NCBI GenBank assembly: GCA_028752905.1
Contig: JAQNBH010000009.1
Span: forward strand, 43,282,509 to 43,346,508
Origin: Cladorhizidae sp. MBARI D1340-BT2
Taxonomy: Eukaryota > Porifera > Demospongiae > Poecilosclerida > Cladorhizidae
Direction of reading: 5' to 3'
Length of the DNA: 64,000 nucleotides
Part shown: one piece after another, positions 44,373 to 57,285 of the stretch
How positions within the stretch are numbered: position 1 is the stretch's first letter
Layout: each line of letters starts with the position of its first letter
Notes under the pieces: model-generated
What the model was told of the DNA's origin: nothing
What the model saw: only the letters and a program-made list of their open reading frames with translations
Database searches by the model: none
Translations under genes and position numbers: made by a program

Positions 44373-45578
44373 ATGCTCCTCCAGCTAACTTTAGCTCTAG
44401 TTCTACTAGCACTCCCGGGAAGTCTCCAGCAAGATGGCGACTGCACAGAGAGCAAGGAGAGAAATGTGAGGCTGCGTGGAGGGACTGAGTATATAGGACG
44501 TGTGGAGGTTTGCTGGAGAGCAAATGATACTGTCCCATACAAGTGGCATACTGTGGTAATGGTGGTCGCTGGGGAATTGCTGAAGCTGGAGTAGTGTGCA
44601 GTCAACTCGGCTACGGAATGGCAGGTAGCACATTATAGAGTCACTACACTGTATAGCAGGAAATTAATTATAATGATCCTTTGGAAGGTCCTTCATATCA
44701 GTAACTATATGTCATTTGCAGGCAGTCTAACATGTAGGGGGAAATGCACTGGTCAAGGAACTGGCCCGCGACTTAAGTTAGACTGCAGCCAAAATGATAA
44801 TGAACCTTGTACAATGGAGTCGATCATTATTTCAGATTGCTCAAGTCCAACGGATGCTCGAGTAGTCTGTGGTAAGTTTAACTTTAGCATGCACAAATTT
44901 GATGATGTATATGTATAGCCAGAGCTGCACAATGTTTGCAGCCATCCCACCCTCAGGACCGTCTCTGCCTAACACTACTCGGCCTAAAACTACACTTTGT
45001 AAAATGACTTTGCCTAACACTCCTTTGCCCAACACTACAATGGCTGTAAAGAGCCGTACAGTAGTGGGAGGAGTTCTGGGAGCAGTAATCATTGCCATGG
45101 TAATAGTCCTGGTGGGCACGAACCTAGGCTGGGCATGGTTTCATCACTGGTCTAGGAAACATAGAATGTAAGTCAAGTTTATAATTAGCTCTGTATATAT
45201 TATATACACAATATACTTTGTAGAAACAAGGAGAATGCCACTCCAAATGAAGTACAGGAGAGCAACCATATCTATGATACTCCTGCTTGTGTTATGTCAA
45301 GCCAAGAAAATCCCACGCTCTCACACAGTCACTCCCAACTCCCACCAAATGGCTACACTCCTGACATGGCTCCTGACTCGGTCGGTGTGCATGCCACCCA
45401 AGGACAGAGTCATCAAACTCTGAAGAGTGGAGCAAGAGATAAGCCATATCACATACTAGAAGGACCCACTCCCATTGAGAACACTGACAAGATTTCCAAC
45501 TTGTCGGCTGCAGGAGAGGAATGTGATTGGGACCACTGGTATACAAGCACAGAGAAGTTAAGGAGAGGAACTGTTTGA
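44373..45578 (+). pseudogene. SRCR receptor B, frameshifted in exon 1
   Basis: Exon positions match the other copies: 44,373-44,624, 44,722-44,871, 44,942-45,167 and 45,224-45,578. Compared with copy C, one base is missing near 44,554, where C reads ACTGTGTGTAGTGG and B reads ACTGTGGTAATGG. The loss removes the conserved Cys codon after WHTV, shifts the frame and meets a stop after KLE, ahead of most of the SRCR domain. The remaining exons are intact, with a 20-residue longer stalk than A (TRPKTTLCKMTLPNTPLPN) and the same helix and tail. It is either a young pseudogene or a one-base assembly error. A cryptic GTAATG donor at the site would not restore the frame. Confidence 0.8.
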
Positions 45579-48049
45579 CCTTGAAGACCAAAGCTACCCC
45601 CACCAAAGCTACCTCCACCATAAAGTGTGGGTCCAGTCAACTTCTGCACAAGTGTAACTATAATCAGACTATGCACAACACTTGTGGGTTCATATATAAC
45701 ATACACAAATACTGTTGTGCTATAACCTTTATGTGTAATAGAGTGCCTGTCAATGGCTTCTGTACATGTCACGAGCAATACAAGTTCTTGTTCATCTGTG
45801 TGGAGTTGATAATGTGAACAACTTTGAGCTAATCACTCTATCTTAATTATTAAGTAAGGTGGCAAAACACATTTCTTCTCCAAATTGCACAAGTGCTTTT
45901 CTTCATTCCAATAGCAAATGTGAATTAATAATGGAGTGAAGCTGCACGTGGCTCCAACCTTCCTGTGTAGTTTGCTGCTGTAGAAACAATTACCAGTATG
46001 GATGAGTGTACCCTCCAGCCAGAGATTCCAGCCCAACTCACTCGAGCCTCCCAACCTACTCACCCTTTCCACCTAACTCCACCAACTCCACTTCACCACA
46101 GCTTACTCAACCTCAGCGACTTACTCAGCAGCACTCTGTTTCCTGCTCTCTCTCTCTCACAGCCCCTGCATTAGTGAGAACCCGTGGCCAATTCATTGTC
46201 GATACCCTGGCTCTGGTAAACACATCAGGAGAAACCAGCACTCTAGGTGATGAAGATGCATTATAGTAACCTTCTCAATAATCAACTTGAAAATTGTGTG
46301 CCTGATGAAGACTAGAGCATCTAGTCGAAACGTCGAGAGAATACAATTTTCAAGTTGATTATTGAGGTTATTCTAGGTTATGTCAACTGAGAGTCATTGA
46401 GAACATGCATGCATTGCTTACATACTTAATTAACAAGAACCCTAGCATCCCGTTGTCCCCAGCAAGGACACCCATTTAAGATCCTTGAAGAAGTCTTACA
46501 GACTCAAGGGATCAAAAGCCAGCCAAACTTTAGGAGGCAGTTCTGAAAGAAGAACCTTTCAGCACATTCTCTACACTGCCTTTTTAGTTTACCTGTTGGC
46601 TTGTTCAGGTGTCAAAAGAGATAGATTCTCCACCATTGGCCTAACCAATCCTGGGATAGAGACTTCTGACGAGCTTTTCAGCTTGCATGCACGTACTGAT
46701 AGAACAGGTAGCAGCCCTGCAGGAGAAGAAAACCCAGACTCTTCCATCCTCAACTCCTTCAGGATAGTCTGACGCCATTCCAGGCTGGTGGCCTTCCCCA
46801 ATGGACCTGCAGGGGGAGCAGATGGCCTCCATCCTCAACACCTATGAAGGGCAAGCTGCACCACCCAGCCAGTAGTGTAGCTAGAAGGAAAAATCACAAG
46901 CAACTCTTTTCCTGTATATTGGTTGTAGCCATGGTTGTGTCCATTTTATATTATTAGAAAACACAATAATGGCATACATTTTCTTTTGTGTGTGTTGAAT
47001 AAAAATTATAAACACTTTTTCCAACTTGTTTCTACTCCATTTTTTTAATCCTTGCAGCTGCCACAGAGTGCTCATAGGACACACAGTCTACGTGGTCTAG
47101 TCCAAAGTTTCTGTTGTTGCCTATTGTCATTATATTATGTCACCATCCATGCTGACTTCAATGCGACCATCTTTACTGGCGGTGAGAGTAATTATGAGGA
47201 GAGATTTAGCAGGGAGTGCAGTAGTATTGGCTATTTACAAATGGCAGATACAAAACAATGAAGCTCATGTCTCTGCTCTAACTCACTTGGCAGCTTCTTA
47301 GCCGCCTGAGCTATGGTTACAAACATATTAAGTTCTAAAACACTTCCAGCATGACTTGAATCCTTCGCTAAAGTAACTTAGAGATCTATTTATCAGCCTA
47401 TCATCTCCTTGTCCCAACACCTTATATAGCTTACTATTAAGAAAACGCAAACTTTTCTAATGACTTGGAAGAGTTCATTAAGGGGTGGGTGGGTGGGTGG
47501 AGAGAGAGTACACCTCAACCTCAAGAACAATGGGGAGCTATGACTGTTTTCACAGATGAGGTGCAGTTCTTGGATGTTGCTGGCTGTAACTTCTAAGAGA
47601 ATGTGCCTATAGAGATATTCAACTTATCAGTTGAAAGCAGAGCAAGCAACAATGTGGTACAAACATTACCTGCACTGAGGAAGGGGCCGATCAATTATGG
47701 CGATGACAAATATGTTCCCAACTTGTTGTGGTTTGAAGTATACCACCACCTTAAGTCATGAATAATGGTCAAATTGTCGACACAATAATCATGCTCTTGT
47801 GTGTGCAGTAACTGAGCCCAGCCATCTCATTCAGCAGGTGCACCTCTTTACAACAAAGAGATGAACAGTCAATTGTTTACTGCAAAGTTTTCTCTGGTGC
47901 GGAAAAAAAAGTTTAGACCAATAAATAAAGTTAATTAGAACCGCTTTGTATTAGCACAATTAGTGAGGATGCCATATTAGGGTTTAGATTACACGGTGAC
48001 AATAATAACTAGCACTGACCTTCAACAAGACCAGGCAGGCCATTCAGTA
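45579..48049. other. Block B spacer, left part, no recognised gene
   Basis: Conserved in blocks B, C and partly D. It holds several open stretches whose predicted peptides are unrecognised, such as 46,485-46,772 (includes ACSGVKRDRFSTIGLTNPG) and 47,052-47,261. A possible small exon, 46,162-46,245, lies between CTCTCTCACAG and TCTAG/GTGATG. I cannot assemble a gene from these. A GTGG run lies near 47,484-47,503. Confidence 0.45.
46273..46366 (+). ncRNA. Hammerhead-like stem-loop element, copy 2
   Basis: CTGATGA (46,302-46,308), hairpin GACTAG-AGCAT-CTAGTC and GAAAC (46,327-46,331) sit inside near-perfect inverted arms, TCTCAATAATCAACTTGAAA and TTTCAAGTTGATTATTGAG. The downstream flank TTATGTCAACTGAGAG is shared with copy 1, so this is one interspersed family. 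Unlike copy 1 there is no sequence for stem I or a cleavage site between the arms, so this copy is unlikely to self-cleave alone. Confidence 0.4.
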
Positions 48050-49900
48050 CATGCATATATAATACATGCCACTCAGGACTAATGTACATGCATATATAAT
48101 TATAAATAAACATGCCACTCAGGACTAATATACATGCATATATAATTATATATAAACATGCCACTCAGGACTAATATACATGGACTAATATACATGCATA
48201 TATAATTATAAATAAATATGTCACTCAGGACTAATGACATGCATATATAATTATAAATAAATATGTCACTCAGGACTAATGTATATGCATATATAATTAT
48301 AAATATACATGCCACTCAGGACTAATGAACTTGCATATATAATTATAAATAAACATGCCACTCAGGACTAATGTACACGCATATATAATTATAAATAAAC
48401 ATGCCACTCAGGACTAATGTACATGCATATATAATTATAAATAAACATGCCACTCAGGACTAATGTACATGCATATATAATTATAAATAAACATGCCACT
48501 CAGGACTAATGTACATGCATATATAATTATAAATAAACATGCCACTCAGGACTAATGTACATGCATATATAATTATAAATAAACATGCCACTCAGGACTA
48601 ATGTACATGCATATATAATTGTAAATAAACATGCCACTCAGGACTAATGTATATGCATATATAATTATAAATAAACATGCCACTCAGGACTAATGAACAT
48701 GCATATATAATTATAAATAAACATGCCACTCAGGACTAATGTACATGCATATATAATTATAAATAAACATGCCACTCAGGATTAATGTACATGCATATAT
48801 AATTATAAATAAACATGCCACTCAGGATTAATGTACATGCATATATAATTATAAATAAACATGCCACTCAGGACTAATGTACATGCATATATAATTATAA
48901 ATAAACATGCCACTCAGGACTAATTATATATATGCATATATAATTATAAATAAACATGCCACTCAGGACTAATTATATGCATATATAATTATAAATAAAC
49001 ATGCTACTCAGGACTAATATACATGCATATGTAATTATAAATAAACATGCCACTCAGGACTAATTATATGCATATATAATTATGAATAAACATGCCACTC
49101 AGGACTAATATACATGCATATAAAATTATAAATAAACATGCCACTCAGGATTAATGTACATGCATATATAATTATAAATAAACATGCCACTCAGGACTAA
49201 TGTACATGCATATATAATTATAAATAAACATGCCACTCAGGACTAATTACATGCATATATAATTATAAATAAACATGCCACTCAGGACTAATGTACATGC
49301 ATATATAATTAACATGCCACTCAGGACTAATGAACATGCATATATAATTAACATGCCACTCAGGACTAATGTACATGCATATATAATTGTAAATAAACAT
49401 GCCACTCAGGACTAATTATATGCATATATAATTATAAATAAACATGCCACTCAGGACTAATGTACATGCATATATAATTGTAAATAAACATGCCACTCAG
49501 GACTAATGTATATGCATATATAATTATAAATAAAATTGCCACTCAGGACTAATTATACGCATATATAATTATAAATAAACATGCCACTCAGGACTAATGT
49601 ACATGCATATATAATTATAAATAAACATGCTACTCAGGACTAATATACATGCATATATAATTATAAATAAACATGCCACTCAGGACTAATTATATGCATA
49701 TATAATTATAAATAAACATGCCACTCAGGACTAATGTACATGCATATATAATTGTAAATAAACATGCCACTCAGGACTAATTATATGCATATATAATTGT
49801 AAATAAACATGCCACTCAGGACTAATTATATGCATATATAATTATAAATAAACATGCCACTCAGGACTAATGTACATGCATATATAATTATAAATAAACA
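48050..49900. repeat. 46-bp minisatellite in block B, about 40 units
   Basis: Unit ACATGCCACTCAGGACTAAT, GTACATGCATATATAATTAT, AAATAA. Variants include TTATATGCAT and GAACATGCAT, and a few units lack ATAAATAA. Each full unit contains AATAAA. Block C holds the same array with about half the units. Confidence 0.95.
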
Positions 49901-50159
49901 TGGTAAGGAATAGCATCTGCTGCACGGGCTAGTCCTAGAGGTATCCTGAACAACTCTTACAAGTCCCAGGAGGAGGCTGCAGGGAGCATGCTAGAACCCC
50001 ACAAATGTGTGGGACATGCTGTTTAAAATGGCAGACATCTAAAACACAAAACCTAATATCAGCTATGGCCAACTTTTGGCAGTTTCTTAGCTACCTAAAT
50101 GCCATTTCTTAGCTCTAAATAGACTTCCAGTGTGCCTTGAATTTCATCTTCAAGTCTCC
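49901..50159. other. Block B spacer between arrays
   Basis: Conserved with 56,866-57,124 (GGTAAGGAATAGCATCTGCT start). No gene recognised. Confidence 0.5.
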
Positions 50160-50310
50160 CTCTTATATATCTATATCTTATACCTATCAAGGATCATTCT
50201 TATATCTATCAAGGATCTATCTTATATCTATCAAAGATCTATCTTATATATATTAAAGATCTATCTTATATCTATCAAGGATCTATCTTATACCTATCAA
50301 GGATCTGTAT
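50160..50310. repeat. 22-bp repeat in block B, about 7 units
   Basis: Unit TTATATCTATCAAGGATCTA with minor variants, A/T-rich. The same array is at 57,128-57,285 in block C. Confidence 0.85.
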
Positions 50311-50799
50311 TCTATCACACACAAGTTGTGTACAATAAGTTCACTCAAATAAATTTTAGTAACAAAAAAACTCCAATTGTTCCAAATCACGTCCATGATT
50401 CATTGTTTCTTGAGTGATGAAAAAAATCCTCTGGTAAAGGTCATCAGTGATGATGCCACCAGCTGCTCACATGCTTTACCTGATTATTACTAAAGTGTAC
50501 ACATTTGCCTCCACATATGCACATACTTACATGCATCATAAGCTACCTGGTGGTGTTGAAGGACTGTGCTGTGAACTATCTCATCACAAGAGTGATGACA
50601 ATAGCACGAGCTCCTCAGTAAATCAACTCACCACTCTGTTGCATCCAAAATGTGTATCTGCAGCTGAATCAGCTGAGCTAGGCTTAATCAATACAACACA
50701 CATACAAGCGTGCTGATGATCTTCAACAAATTTTTGGGTGTTTTACTGAATCAAGAAACTGACCAGCTGCTGCAAGGCAGTGGATAATTTGGAGTCTTT
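50311..50799. other. Block B spacer, no gene recognised
   Basis: Conserved in block C (57,286-57,755) with small indels. No supported exon. Confidence 0.5.
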
Positions 50800-51215
50800 T
50801 GACATAAGCAATGGACCTATGGTTCTCAAGTATGCATGTGGGGGAAATGGAGGACAGATACATATGTAGATACAACAACTGCTGTCTCTAGATATAAGCC
50901 ATGGAGCTATGGTTCTCAAGTATGCATGTTTGGAAAATGGAGGACAGATATATAGGTAGATACAACAACTGCTGTCTCTAGATATAAGCCATGGACCTAT
51001 GGTTTTCAAGTATGCATGTTTGGAAAATGGAGGACAGATACATAGGTAGATACAACAACTGCTGTGTCTAGATATAAGCCATGGAGCTATGGTTCTCAAG
51101 TATGCATGTGGGGGAAATGGAGGACAGATACATAGGTAGATACAACAACTGCTGTCTCTAGATATAAGTCATGGACCCATGGTTCTCAAGTATGCGTGTG
51201 GGGAAAAATACATAG
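50800..51215. repeat. 90-bp repeat in block B, about 4.5 units
   Basis: Unit AAGCCATGGAGCTATGGTTC, TCAAGTATGCATGTTTGG, AAAATGGAGGACAGATAC, GTAGATACAACAACTGCTGT, CTCTAGATAT. The last unit's AGATACAACTGTTGCTGTC marks the junction to the next block. Confidence 0.87.
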
Positions 51216-52176
51216 ATAGATACAACTGTTGCTGTCTTTCTAATTACATTGGATTGACCTGTCAAAAGAGAATAGAAACCAGACCACTCCCACCAATAGC
51301 ACATGACCCTTTACCATTTTATATTATATAGGTAAAGCCCTATAGTTGGGCTGGGTATTGGGCTGGGTGTTGACTTGATTCTAGCTTCCCCCCCCCCCCC
51401 CCTCCTCTAGTTGTCATTACATTTTTTTGTGTGTGTTTCAAGATATTTTAGTTTAGTTTTCATTTCAATATACAGTGCAATCAGCTAATCCTAACTGGGC
51501 TAATCCAATCCTTGCAAATCCAATCGAGATTAGTAATTAGCTCATTAAGTAGACTAGCCAGTTCCAAGTGACCAAATAAGATTGTACACACAGTACAAAC
51601 AAAACAGACATTTGTGGTGTGTACAATGAAATTATATATTTTATGTGCTTAACTATACAACCTAGTGTACAGTGTTTAAAGCCAAGCTTACAGTAAACTT
51701 TGCTGTACACAACTTTAGAACTGACTGACCACCATTACTCAGAAGAAGCTACCTGAATATTTCTAAGTCAGGTTTATTGTAATGCACTGTAGTAGTTACA
51801 AGTACACATGCAGGCTGTATAAAATATTACAACTGCAGTACAAATTATAAGGTTTGAGTAATCTAACCAATCCATCACCCCTAGATACAGGCCTATTTGG
51901 ATTAACGAGGCTGCACAGCATTATAGTTGAGCAATGATGAACTACACCACATGTATTACCTTTCTCCACAAACAGTGAGCACAGATGTAGTGGAACATGT
52001 TTTACACCACAACAGGCAGAGCTTAACAAACCAAAAAGGAAGTTATTTTACAACTCCTCAAAATTTGATACCATCCAACAACGCCAGTGCAGTGAAGTGC
52101 AGCTAAATGAACAGGCCATGCATAACTTATATTTGCAGGGAGATATATAATAGCGCTTCACTCTGGCAGCTTTGTG
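51216..52176 (+). other. Shared upstream region of SRCR gene C
   Basis: Collinear with 43,350-44,328, including a C tract (51,388-51,401) and the GTGAGCACAGATGTAGTGG element. It has lost GAAAACTA before GGCCATGCAT. No coding exon recognised. Confidence 0.6.
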
Positions 52177-52184
52177 TATATAAG
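52177..52184 (+). promoter_or_regulatory. SRCR gene C TATA box
   Basis: TATATAAG, 37 bp before the ATG, in a context shared with the other copies. Confidence 0.55.
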
Positions 52185-52220
52185 GGGAGTGAAGTAAGAG
52201 GTATTGTATAGACGAGAAGA

Positions 52221-53398
52221 ATGCTCCTCCAGCTAACTTTAGCTCTAGTTCTACTAGCACTCCCGGGAAGTCTCCAGCAAGATGGAGACTGCACAGAGAG
52301 CAAGGAGAGAAATGTGAGGCTGCGTGGAGGGACTGAGTATATAGGACGTGTGGAGGTTTGCTGGAGAGCAAATGATACTGGCCCATACAAATGGCATACT
52401 GTGTGTAGTGGTGGTAGCTGGGGAGTTGCTGAAGCTCGAGTAGTGTGCAGTCAACTCGGCTACAGAATGGCAGGTAGCAGGAAATTATAATGCAACTAAT
52501 ATCATTTGGGAGGTCCTTCATATCAGTAACTTTATGTCATTTGCAGGCCGTCTAACATGTAAGGGAAACTGCATTGGTCAAGGAACTGGCTCGCGACTTA
52601 AGTTAGACTGCAGTACAAATGATGCTAAACCTTGTACAATAGAGTCGATCATTATTTCAGCATGCTCAAGTCCAACGGATGCTCGAGTAGTCTGTGGTAA
52701 GTTTAACTTTAGCATGCACAAAAATTGATGATGTATAGCCAGAGCTGCACAATGTTTGCAGCCATCTCACCCTCAGGACTGTCTCTGCCTAACACTACTC
52801 GGCCTAAAACTACACTTTGTAAAATGACTTTGCCTAACACTCCTTTGCCCAACACTACTATGGCTGCAAAGAGCCGTACAGTAGTGGGAGGAGTTCTGGG
52901 AGCAGTAATCATTGCCATGGTAATAGTCCTGGTGGGCACGAACCTAGGCTGGGCATGGTTTCATCACTGGTCTAGGAAACATAGAATGTAAGTCAAGTTT
53001 ATAATTAGCTCTGTATATATTATATACACAATACACTTTGTAGAAACAAGGAGAATGCCACTCCAAATGAAGTACAGGAGAGCAACCATATCTATGATAC
53101 TCCTGCTTGTGTTATGTCAGGCCAAGAAAATCCCACGCTCTCACACAGTCACTCCCAACTCCCACCAAATGGCTACACTCCTGGCATGGCTCCTGACTCG
53201 GTCGGTGTGCATGCCACCCCAGGACAGAGTCATCAAACTCTGAAGAGTGGAGCAAGAGATAAGACATATCACATACTAGAAGGACCCACTCCCATTGAGA
53301 ACACTGACAAGATTTCCAACTTGTCGGCTGCAGGAGAGGAACGTGATTGGGACCACTGGTATATAAGCACAGAGAAGTTGAGGAGAGGAACTGTTTGA
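52221..53398 (+). CDS. SRCR receptor C, single-pass type I membrane protein
   Basis: Exons 52,221-52,473, 52,547-52,696, 52,762-52,987 and 53,044-53,398 join to 327 residues. The signal peptide is the same as in A. The SRCR domain differs from A and D in the stretch after CWRA: NDTGPYKWHTVCSGGSWG, then VAEARVVCSQLGYRMAG, closer to the family consensus WxxxxAxVVCxQLGY. Exon 2 reads LTCKGNCIGQGTG, LDCSTNDAKPC and SSPTDARVVCG. The stalk is the long form with NTT sequons (LPNTTRPKTT, LPNTPLPNTT), followed by the same helix, RKHR, and the conserved tail with YHIL. Exon 3 has a normal TTTGCAG acceptor. With B frameshifted, C is the only intact member of the B/C type here. Confidence 0.87.
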
Positions 53399-55894
53399 CC
53401 TTGAAGACCAAAGCTACCCCCACCATAAAGTGTGGGTCCAGTCGACTTCTGCACAAGTGCAACTATAATCAGACTATGCACAACCCTTGAGGGTTCATAT
53501 ATAACATACACAAATACTGTTGTGCTATAACCTTTATGTGTAATAGAGTGCCTGGCAATGGCTTCTGTACATGTACTGAGCAATACAAGTTCTTGTTCAT
53601 CTGTGTGGAGTTGATAATGTGAACAACTTTGAGCTACTCACTCTATCTTAATTACTAAGTAAGGTGGCAAAACACATTTCTTCTCCAAATTGTACAAGTG
53701 CCTTTCTTCATTCCAATAGCAAATGTGAATTAATAATGGAGTGAAGCTGCATGTGGCTCCAACCTTCCTGTGTAGTTTTCTGCTGTAGAAACAATTACCA
53801 GTATGGATGAGTGTACCCTCCAGCCAGAGATTCCAGCCCAACTCACTCCAGCCTCCCAACCTACTCACCCTTTCCACCTAACCACCTAACTCCATCAACT
53901 CCACTTTGTGATCCACTACAGCTTACTTAACCTCAGCGACTTACTCAGCAGCTAGACACTCGACTCTGTTTCCTGCTCTCTCTCTCTCTCACAGCCCCTG
54001 CATTAGTGAGAACCCGTGGACAATTCATTGTCGATAATCTGGCTCTGGTAAACACCTCAGGAGAAACCAGCACTGCAGGCGATGAAGATACATTATAGTA
54101 ACCTTCTCAATAATCAACTTGAAAGTTGTATGCCTGATGAAGGCTAGAGCATCTAGTCGAAACGTCGAGAGAATACAATTTTCAAGTTGATTATTGAGGT
54201 TATTCTAGTGTTATTATGTCAACTGAGAGTCATTGAGAACATGCATGCATTGCTTACACACTTAACAAGAACCCCAAGAAACCCTAGCATCCCGTTGTCC
54301 CTGGGGACACCCATTTAAGATCCTTGAAGAAGTCTTACAGACTCAAGGGATCAAAAGCCAGCCAAACTTTAGGAGGCAGTTCTGAAAGAAGAACCTTTCA
54401 GCACATTCTCTACACTGCCTTTTTAGTTTACCGGTTGGCTTGTTCAGGTGTCAAAAGAGATAGATTCTCCACCATTGGCCTAACCAATCCTGGGATAGAG
54501 ACTTCTGAGGAGCTTTTCAGCTTGCATGCACGTACTGATAGAACATGTAGCAGCCCTGCAGGAGAAGAAAACCCAGACTCTTCCATCCCCAACTCCTTCA
54601 GGATAGTCTGAAGCCATTCCAGGCTGGTGGCCTTCCCTAATGGACCTGCAGGGGGAGCAGATGGCCTCCATCCTCAACACCTATGAAGGGCAAGCTGCAC
54701 CACCCAGCCAGTAGTGTAGCTAGAAGGAAAAATCACAAGCAACTCTTCTCCTGTATATTGGTTGTAGCCATGGTTGAGTCCATTTTATATTATTAGAAAA
54801 CACAATAATGGCATACGTTTTCTTTTGTGTGTGTTGAAAAAAAATTATAAACACTTTTTCCAACTTGTTTCTACTCCATTTTTTTCATCCTTGCAGCTGC
54901 CACAGAGTGCTCATGGCACACACAGTCTACGTGGTCTAGTCCAAAGTTTCTGTTGTTGCCTATTGTCATTATATTATGTCACCATCCATGCTGACTTCAA
55001 TGCGACCATCTTTACTGGCGGTGAGAGTAACTATGAGAGATTTAGCAGGGAGTGCAGTAGCGCTATTTACAAATGGCAGATACAAAACAAAAAACATCCA
55101 TGAAGATCATGTCTCTGCTCTAACTCACTGAGGCAGCTTCTTAGCCTCCTGAGCTATGGTTACAAACATATTAAGTTCTAAAACACTTCCAGCATGACTT
55201 GAATCCTTCGCTAAAGTAACTTAGAGATCTATTTATCTGCCTATCATCTCCTTCTCCCAACACCTTATATAGCTTACTATTAAGAAAACTCCAACTAATG
55301 ACTTGGAAGAGTTCATTAAGGGGTGGGTGGGTGGGAGAGTACACTTCAACCTCAACAACAATGGGGAGCTATGACTGTTTTCACAGATGAGGTGCAGTTC
55401 TTGAGTGACCTTGATGTTGCTGGCTGTAACTTCTAAGAGAATGTGCCTATAGAGATATTCAACTTATCAGTTGAAAGCAGAGAAAGCAACAATGTGGTAC
55501 AAACATTACCTGCACTGAGGAAGGGACAATCAATTATGGCGATGACAAATATGTTCCCAACTTGTTGTGGTTTGAGGTATACCCCCATCTTAAGTCATGA
55601 ATAATGGTCAAATTGTCGACACAATAATCATGCTCTTGTGTGTGCAGTAACTGAGCCCAGCCATCTCATTCAGCAGGTGCACCTCTTTACAGCAAAGAGA
55701 TGAACAGTCAATTGTTTACTGCAAAGTTTTCTCTGGTACGAGAAAAAAAGTTTAGACCAATAAAAAAAGTTAATTAGCAACTGCTTTGAGCGCTTTGTAC
55801 TAGCACAATTAGTGAGGATGCCATATTAGGATTGAGATTACACGGTGACAATAATAACTAGCACTGACCTTCAACAAGACCAGGCAGACCACAA
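53399..55894. other. Block C spacer, left part, no recognised gene
   Basis: Collinear with 45,579-48,049. Open stretches are the same as in block B, with substitutions that do not clearly spare any frame. A possible small exon follows CTCTCTCTCACAG near 53,993. Confidence 0.45.
54104..54203 (+). ncRNA. Hammerhead-like stem-loop element, copy 3
   Basis: CTGATGA (54,134-54,140), hairpin with GGCTAG-AGCAT-CTAGTC (one G-U pair), and GAAAC (54,159-54,163), inside arms TTCTCAATAATCAACTTGAA and TTCAAGTTGATTATTGAG. The hairpin base change (GACTAG to GGCTAG) keeps pairing as G-U. Like copy 2, it has no stem I segment. Confidence 0.4.
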
Positions 55895-56860
55895 TACATG
55901 CCACTCAGGACTAATGTACATGCATATATAATTATAAATAAACATGCCACTCAGGACTAATGTACACGCATATATAATTATGAATAAACATGCCACTCAG
56001 GACTAATGTACATGCATATATAATTATAAATAAACATGCCACTCAGGACTAATGTACATGCATATGTAATTATAAATAAACATGCCACTCAGGACTAACG
56101 TACATGCATATATAATTATAAATAAACATGCCACTCAGGACTAATGTACATGCATATATAATTATAAATAAATATGCCACTCAGGACTAATGAACATGCA
56201 TATATAATTATAAATAAACATGCCACTCAGGACTAATGTACATGCATATATAATTATAAATAAACATGCCACTCAGGACTAATGAACTTGCATATATAAT
56301 TATAAATAAACATGCCACTCAGGACTAATGTACATGCATATATAATTATAAATAAACATGCCACTCAGGACTAATATACATGCATATATAATTATAAATA
56401 AACATGCCACTCAGGACTATCGTACATGCATATATAATTATAAATAAACATGCCACTCAGGACTAATATACATGCATATATAATTATAAATAAACATGCC
56501 ACTCAGGACTAACGTACATGCATATATAATTATAAATAAACATGCCACTCAGGACTAACGTACATGCATATATAATTATAAATAAACATGCCACTCAGGA
56601 CTAATGTACATGCATATATAATTATAAATAAACACGCCACTCAGGACTAATGTACATGCATATATAATTATAAATAAACACGCCACTCAGGACTAATGTA
56701 CATGCATATATAATTATACTGTAAATAAACATGCCACTCAGGACTAATGTACATGCATATATAATTATAAATAAACATGCCACTCAGGACTAATGTACAT
56801 GCATATATAATTATGCCACTCAGGACTAATGCACATGCATATATAATTATAAATAAACAT
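55895..56860. repeat. 46-bp minisatellite in block C, about 21 units
   Basis: Same unit as 48,050-49,900, with private variants here (ACTAACGTAC, AACACGCCAC). Unit number is about half that of block B, which shows expansion or contraction after the block duplicated. Confidence 0.94.
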
Positions 56861-57127
56861 GGTAAGGAATAGCATCTGCTGCACGGGCTAGTCCTAGAGG
56901 TATCCTGAACAACTCTTACAAGTCCCAGGAGGAGGCTGCTGGTGATCACCAGGGAGCATGCTAGAACCCCACAAATGTGTGGGACATGCTGTTTAAAATG
57001 GCAGACATCTAAAACACAAAACCTAATATCAGCTATGGCCAACTTTTGGCAGTTTCTGAGCTACCTAAATGCCATTTCTTAACTCTAAATAGACTTCCAG
57101 TGTGCCTTGAATTTCATCTTCAAGTCT

Positions 57128-57285
57128 CTCTCTTATATATCTATATCTTATACCTATCAAGGATCATTCTTATATCTATCAAGGATCTATCTTATATCTA
57201 TCAAAGATATATCTTATATATATTAAAGATCTATCTTATATCTATCAAGGATCTATCTTATACCTATCAAGGATCTATATTCTAT
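57128..57285. repeat. 22-bp repeat in block C, about 7 units
   Basis: Collinear copy of 50,160-50,310, nearly identical. Confidence 0.85.

Larger units (their letters stand above)
43350..51215. repeat. Segmental duplication block B (~7.9 kb)
   Basis: The block starts AGATACAACTGTTGCTGTC and runs through shared upstream DNA, SRCR gene B and a 5.4-kb spacer. The same order recurs at 51,216-58,040 and, truncated, from 58,041. Differences are mainly in repeat length and scattered substitutions. After gene A the spacer is missing and the upstream DNA of block B follows at once. Confidence 0.9.

Noticed and set aside
46485..46772. Open frame of 95 codons, repeated at 54,324
   Set aside because: It is shared only because the blocks are duplicates. 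Four visible substitutions are all amino-acid changing, block D does not keep the frame, and no family is recognised.
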